The translations under genes and the position numbers were made by a program. From Chrysoperla carnea (taxonomy: Eukaryota > Arthropoda > Insecta > Neuroptera > Chrysopidae): a DNA stretch of 64,000 nucleotides. This document shows, piece after piece, positions 59,863-64,000 of this stretch. The first letter of the stretch is position 1; each line of letters starts with the position of its first letter. A model generated the notes under the pieces. That model saw only the letters and a list, made by a program, of their open reading frames with translations. It ran no database searches and had not been told where the DNA came from. The DNA is taken from the NCBI RefSeq assembly GCF_905475395.1, contig NC_058340.1, positions 64,582,181-64,646,180 of the forward strand, given 5' to 3'.

Positions 59863-60727
59863 CAGTGGTGGATTTAAGAAAGAGGGCAATTCTTTCTCGT
59901 TATTCAATCAGGGTAGTGATTGACCTTGAAAATCGGCAAATGTCAGAGAATTTTAAGATTTTGTAAAATTTAGTTTAGTCATAGAATTTCAATATCGTCA
60001 GGGAACATTATAAAACCACATTCTTGAGTCTCTAGGATTCACATCTGTTTCTTCATCAATATCTCGGAATGTATATGATGTCCTGACATCAGTTAAAATA
60101 GGGTATGATCGTTAGTCAAAAATAAATCATGAAATTTGAAAAAAGTTAAAATTTTTGTAAAAATATACTTAAATATTCTGATATCGAGTCATAAAAGCAC
60201 ATTTTTCTTGTAAAATATTAAAATTAAAAATCGTAATTTTTAAACTGTATATCACGTGACCTAAAACGCGGGTAAGCCCTGCTGTGATGTCATAGCGGTA
60301 TGAGTCATAGACCATCAGTTAGTTCATTGTAGACAGCTGAGTATAATATATACATAGATAGTAAGTATTTATATTTATTTTAATCAGATGTCTATGAATA
60401 TATCTGTCAAACTTATTTGTGTTATTTCATATAGTGATACCTATATTACGTCATCAAATTGGATGCCCGCGTTTTTGACAGTTTAAAAAAGGTTTAAAAT
60501 TTAATTTAAATTTTTGGCAAGAAAGCGTGTGTATTTTTCCGAAATAATTTTTTTTAAATTTTGAAGTACTTTTTCAAAAATAGTGGAATACCCTATTACA
60601 AAATCTTCGTTTTTACATTCAATATACCTAAATAAATGTAAAATAAAAGGCTGATTCTGCTAGAGGAGTTTTCTAAGGGGACCTAGGATGTAATTACTTC
60701 TTTGACGAACGCTTAAATCCACCACTG
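59863..60727. mobile_element. hAT-type MITE just 3' of the Ras64B-type gene
   Basis: An 865-bp element with perfect 16-bp terminal inverted repeats CAGTGGTGGATTTAAG. The flanking 8-mers are GTAAGAGG (59855-59862) and ATAACAGG (60728-60735), which match at 6 of 8 positions as an aged 8-bp target duplication. No transposase ORF is present. It starts 129 bp past the GTPase stop, so it may lie in or near the 3' UTR. Confidence 0.85.
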
Positions 60728-60735
60728 ATAACAGG

Positions 60736-63700
60736 AAAAGAAAAAAACATTTTTCAATATCGTATTTTTGAAAATGCTATCAGTAGTGGCCTTATTTTTC
60801 AATATATATAAATATATTAATGAATTTTATTGATACTAATACTTTTTAACAATATTTTATATATTTTTATGGATAATTATTTTAAAAAAAACAACATAGA
60901 ACTCAAATATATTATTGAGGCTCTAGGTTCTCAATAAAAACTCAAAAACAAATAATTGTATAACGCTTTTAAACAAAATAATAGTTAAATTTTTATATTT
61001 GTGACATATATATAACATTAATGACGTCATTTGATTTAGTTCGTTTACATTAAATATGTATAATATTATTTAGAATTAACCCTTCAAACTGATCATCGTT
61101 CGTACCACAATCTTGTAATGAGAGAAAATCTAACGCTATTGCGAAAGCATTCCTTGCGGATAATGACTTTGAAAACATTGTGTATCTACAGAAATAGCCG
61201 AAGTCACCCGAATTGCAGTTTTTTTAACCGACTTTACTGAAGTGACGAGAAAAATTCTCACAGCTATTAATAAATATATTATTGTTTTGTTTTATATTTT
61301 GAGTGTTTAATGTGAAAACTTCAAGTGATCATTCTATTTGAAATAAAAAAGAAGTTTTAACATTAGCATGAGAGAATCTCTCTACGCAAGCGGTTCTGAA
61401 GGGTTTTAAATATGTATATTATTATGTAGAATTAAGTACATTATTAATTTGTTCATCGATGTTTATACTGAATTTTAGATTGTTGAAATTATAAATATGA
61501 ACCTTTAAGATCGGGAACTTTTTATTAATAATAATAGATGAGAGATACAAGTTCTTTAAGTATTGCCGACGTCAATTTCTAATATCTTTGACATCATATT
61601 TATTAGGTCGAATTTATTAGGAAAAGGTAAAATAATTGGGTGAATGAACTTGGATGTTGACAGGAAAACGAAAGCCTGTTCTTAACGCAATTTAGTCAAG
61701 ACAAACGTTGTCATTGTAGTAATATGGACAGTTCTATTTTTAAAAATATACTTCTTTGTCCTAAAATATAGTTAAAATTTTATGCATCGTGTGTTTTAAA
61801 AACCAGCCATAAATAAGAGAACTAATTGGACGAGGACTTAAACCAGCCTTAAATAAAAGAGGCCATTGAACGAGGACTTAAAATGACTGTGCTCGTTTTA
61901 ATGGGTTCAATTTTTCTTTTGAGATCGTTGAATACAAGTTAAAGAAAATGCAATAAATTGTCTACACTATGTTTAACTCGGCATATCTCAGCTACTAGAT
62001 TTTTTAGAAATTGCTATTAAATAACTTTGAGACGTGTCTTAAAATTTCGAAAACAATTTTAACTGATTAATATGAATAAAAATTTTGTATACAATTTTAG
62101 AAGTTTTTAAGTACTAAAAAAGTGGAATGAATGAATTTCAAAGAGTCAAGTTTGCAAATCATTGCAAAAATTAGTAAAGAAATGAAAAATTACATACTTT
62201 TCTGTGTTCATATCCAACATATCGTAGTCTATTAATTAAGCATCGTTTAATTAAAAATATCGTATAATTTTAATATTCGAGGTAATTTCGATTGATTAGT
62301 GAATTTCTAATCATTTTACTGAAGAAAGTAATTGGATAGCTGTTAGGAAATCATGGCAACAAGTTATTTCGATTTCTAAGCACTTATTATTGATGTGTAA
62401 AACTCGTCTTATGCCATTTTTCGTATTTATAAATATATCTAGTCCGAATTAGTTAGAAATCGTAAATAAACTCAGCTATTGATACTAAAACAATCTTTAA
62501 GATCGGTACACATTCGATTCCCGATAGCCTAATTTTCTACAAACAAGTTAAGAACACCAAGTAAAAAAGCTTAAAATATCGTTTAGAAGCGCTGAAAGCC
62601 TGTAAGCTCAAAAACGAATGCATACTTTTATAAATCGACATTCAAAAATGGTAATTCGCTTAAAGTTTATGTCAATAATCTAGATTTAGTGTACACATCT
62701 ATGACGTTATTATTTTGTTAAGTTACGTTTTTATTATTTACTTAATTTGTTTAATCAATCCGTACTCAAAATATTATTAAAAAGTGCTTTCGGATAAATA
62801 AGAGCTTTAGGAGAATTGATTCTAATTGAAGGGTACGGAATACTCATTGCACAAGGTGTAAAATGGCATCTAATTATTTTGTTTTTCTCATTGGCATTAC
62901 GAAATTTTATTAAGCTGTATTCTTTTGCGTGTTAAATTTGTGCAAGTGAGATTTACTATGATGTTAAGGGCGTATATTCATGAGACTTGTTATTAGAGAA
63001 AGAACAAAAAAAGGAATAATTTTAGAAAGAAAAAGTATACTGTTATCTTAAAATAAACAGAAAAAATATATACAACTTAAAATTTATACAATTTTCTATT
63101 CATTTAAAATTATTTAAAATTTACATATTGTTTCCTTATAAACGCACATAGCAAAACAGGTTGGCGAATAAACGTCCTTGAATTCCGTTTGCAAAGATGT
63201 TAATAGATAACTTCAAATATCATATCAGTTAAAACTCAAAAGGACACGCTACTTGTCTCATAGCACAAAATTATTTTTTAAAAATGCCAACGATATAAAA
63301 ATTAAACTATAACTGAATAATATTTATTACTAATAGTTAATAATAATTATGTCTGTACCTAAAAAAATGAGCTATTCAATTTTCACAAGTAAACTTTTAT
63401 TATTAAAACAAAATATATACATTATTTTTTAACCAAAAAATTTTTTTTTTGTTTTTATTATAATTATCCCATTTTTTCCTTTAAAATCCCCTTAGAATTT
63501 GAGTTATTCGAGTCAGATCTACTAATCTGAAGACCTAGAAAATTTAAAATGATGTTTTATTATCGGGCAATTAAGAAAGTACCGTTCTCGCAGGCATCGC
63601 ACGGTTGTGTAATTATCCCTTCAACTTTTAAAAATTGTAAAAAAGGATGTGTGCCTAGTGTTCATAGAAAACTTTTTTAATCTGTCATCTATCTATCCTT

Positions 63701-64000
63701 GTCTATTGTGAGTGACATTTCGTTTAGCCACTAACTTCATGATGTTAAAAAATTGTAAATTTTGCATCAATAAAGGTGATATGTTGGCTAATTCATGTCC
63801 ACAGGAAAATAGAATAATACAAAAAAACTGAATTACACTAGAAAATATATTTATTTTTTTAAATATAATGCTTATAAATTACAATTATTAAATAATAATA
63901 TATAGATTGGCACAAAATTGTGCAAACATTTTTTTTTTTTTAATATAACATTTTGATTCCAAAAATAATTTCTTTGATTTAATAAATTTTGTAACTTTTT
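60736..64000. other. Intergenic DNA, nothing recognised
   Basis: AT-rich DNA past the hAT-type MITE. ACCAGCC..TAAATAA.AGA..GGACGAGGACTTAAA phrases recur about 60 bp apart at 61800-61880 as a minor direct repeat. No exon was seen up to the window edge. Confidence 0.45.

Overview
The window is AT-rich nuclear DNA, almost certainly from an insect. Evidence for this: spliced genes with GT-AG introns, proteins most like insect versions (a Klp3A/KIF4 chromokinesin, a GDE1 phosphodiesterase, a Ras64B/R-Ras GTPase), and many decayed insect-type transposons (hAT, Tc1/mariner and pogo-like MITEs, non-LTR tails, tRNA-derived SINE heads). I cannot fix the order from the sequence alone.

Layout. From 1 to about 45.5 kb I see no convincing host gene. 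This part is intergenic DNA packed with repeats. The most distinctive is a tandem repeat with a monomer of about 315 bp, present in six blocks: three in one orientation (2.0, 9.0 and 12.4 kb) and three in the other (13.7, 34.8 and 36.5 kb). Most monomers keep the palindrome TGACGTCA. Other items are a 523-bp hAT relic with a perfect 8-bp target duplication (2598-3120), a 398-bp pogo/Tc1-like MITE built of reiterated terminal motifs (16575-16972), a related pair of foldback MITEs (18.4 and 31.4 kb), a non-LTR RNase H relic beside a foldback element (23.1-24.2 kb), and SINE-like heads (29.5, 42.3, 43.0 kb).

From 45.5 to 59.7 kb lie three intact genes, each reconstructed exon by exon with every intron phase closing. 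They are a KIF4-type chromokinesin (+, 7 coding exons, 1,090 aa), a GDE1-type glycerophosphodiester phosphodiesterase (-, 6 coding exons, 395 aa) and a Ras64B/R-Ras GTPase (+, 4 coding exons, 200 aa). Kinesin and GDE1 converge, with about 1.0 kb between their stops. GDE1 and the GTPase diverge, with about 1.7 kb between their starts. The three act in separate processes (mitotic chromosome/spindle function, membrane glycerophosphodiester breakdown, Ras signalling), so their proximity does not imply a pathway. Transposon pieces sit inside this cluster: a non-LTR tail in kinesin intron 1, a mariner-type MITE in kinesin intron 4, a tandem repeat in GTPase intron 2, and an 865-bp hAT-type MITE 129 bp past the GTPase stop codon.

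From 60.7 to 64 kb nothing gene-like is visible. I found no CRISPR array, operon, virus or clearly new biological system. The most unusual observations are the organisation of the 315-bp repeat, the self-similar MITE, the alternating inverted motif at 42.5-42.9 kb, and a long perfect hairpin just downstream of the kinesin gene.
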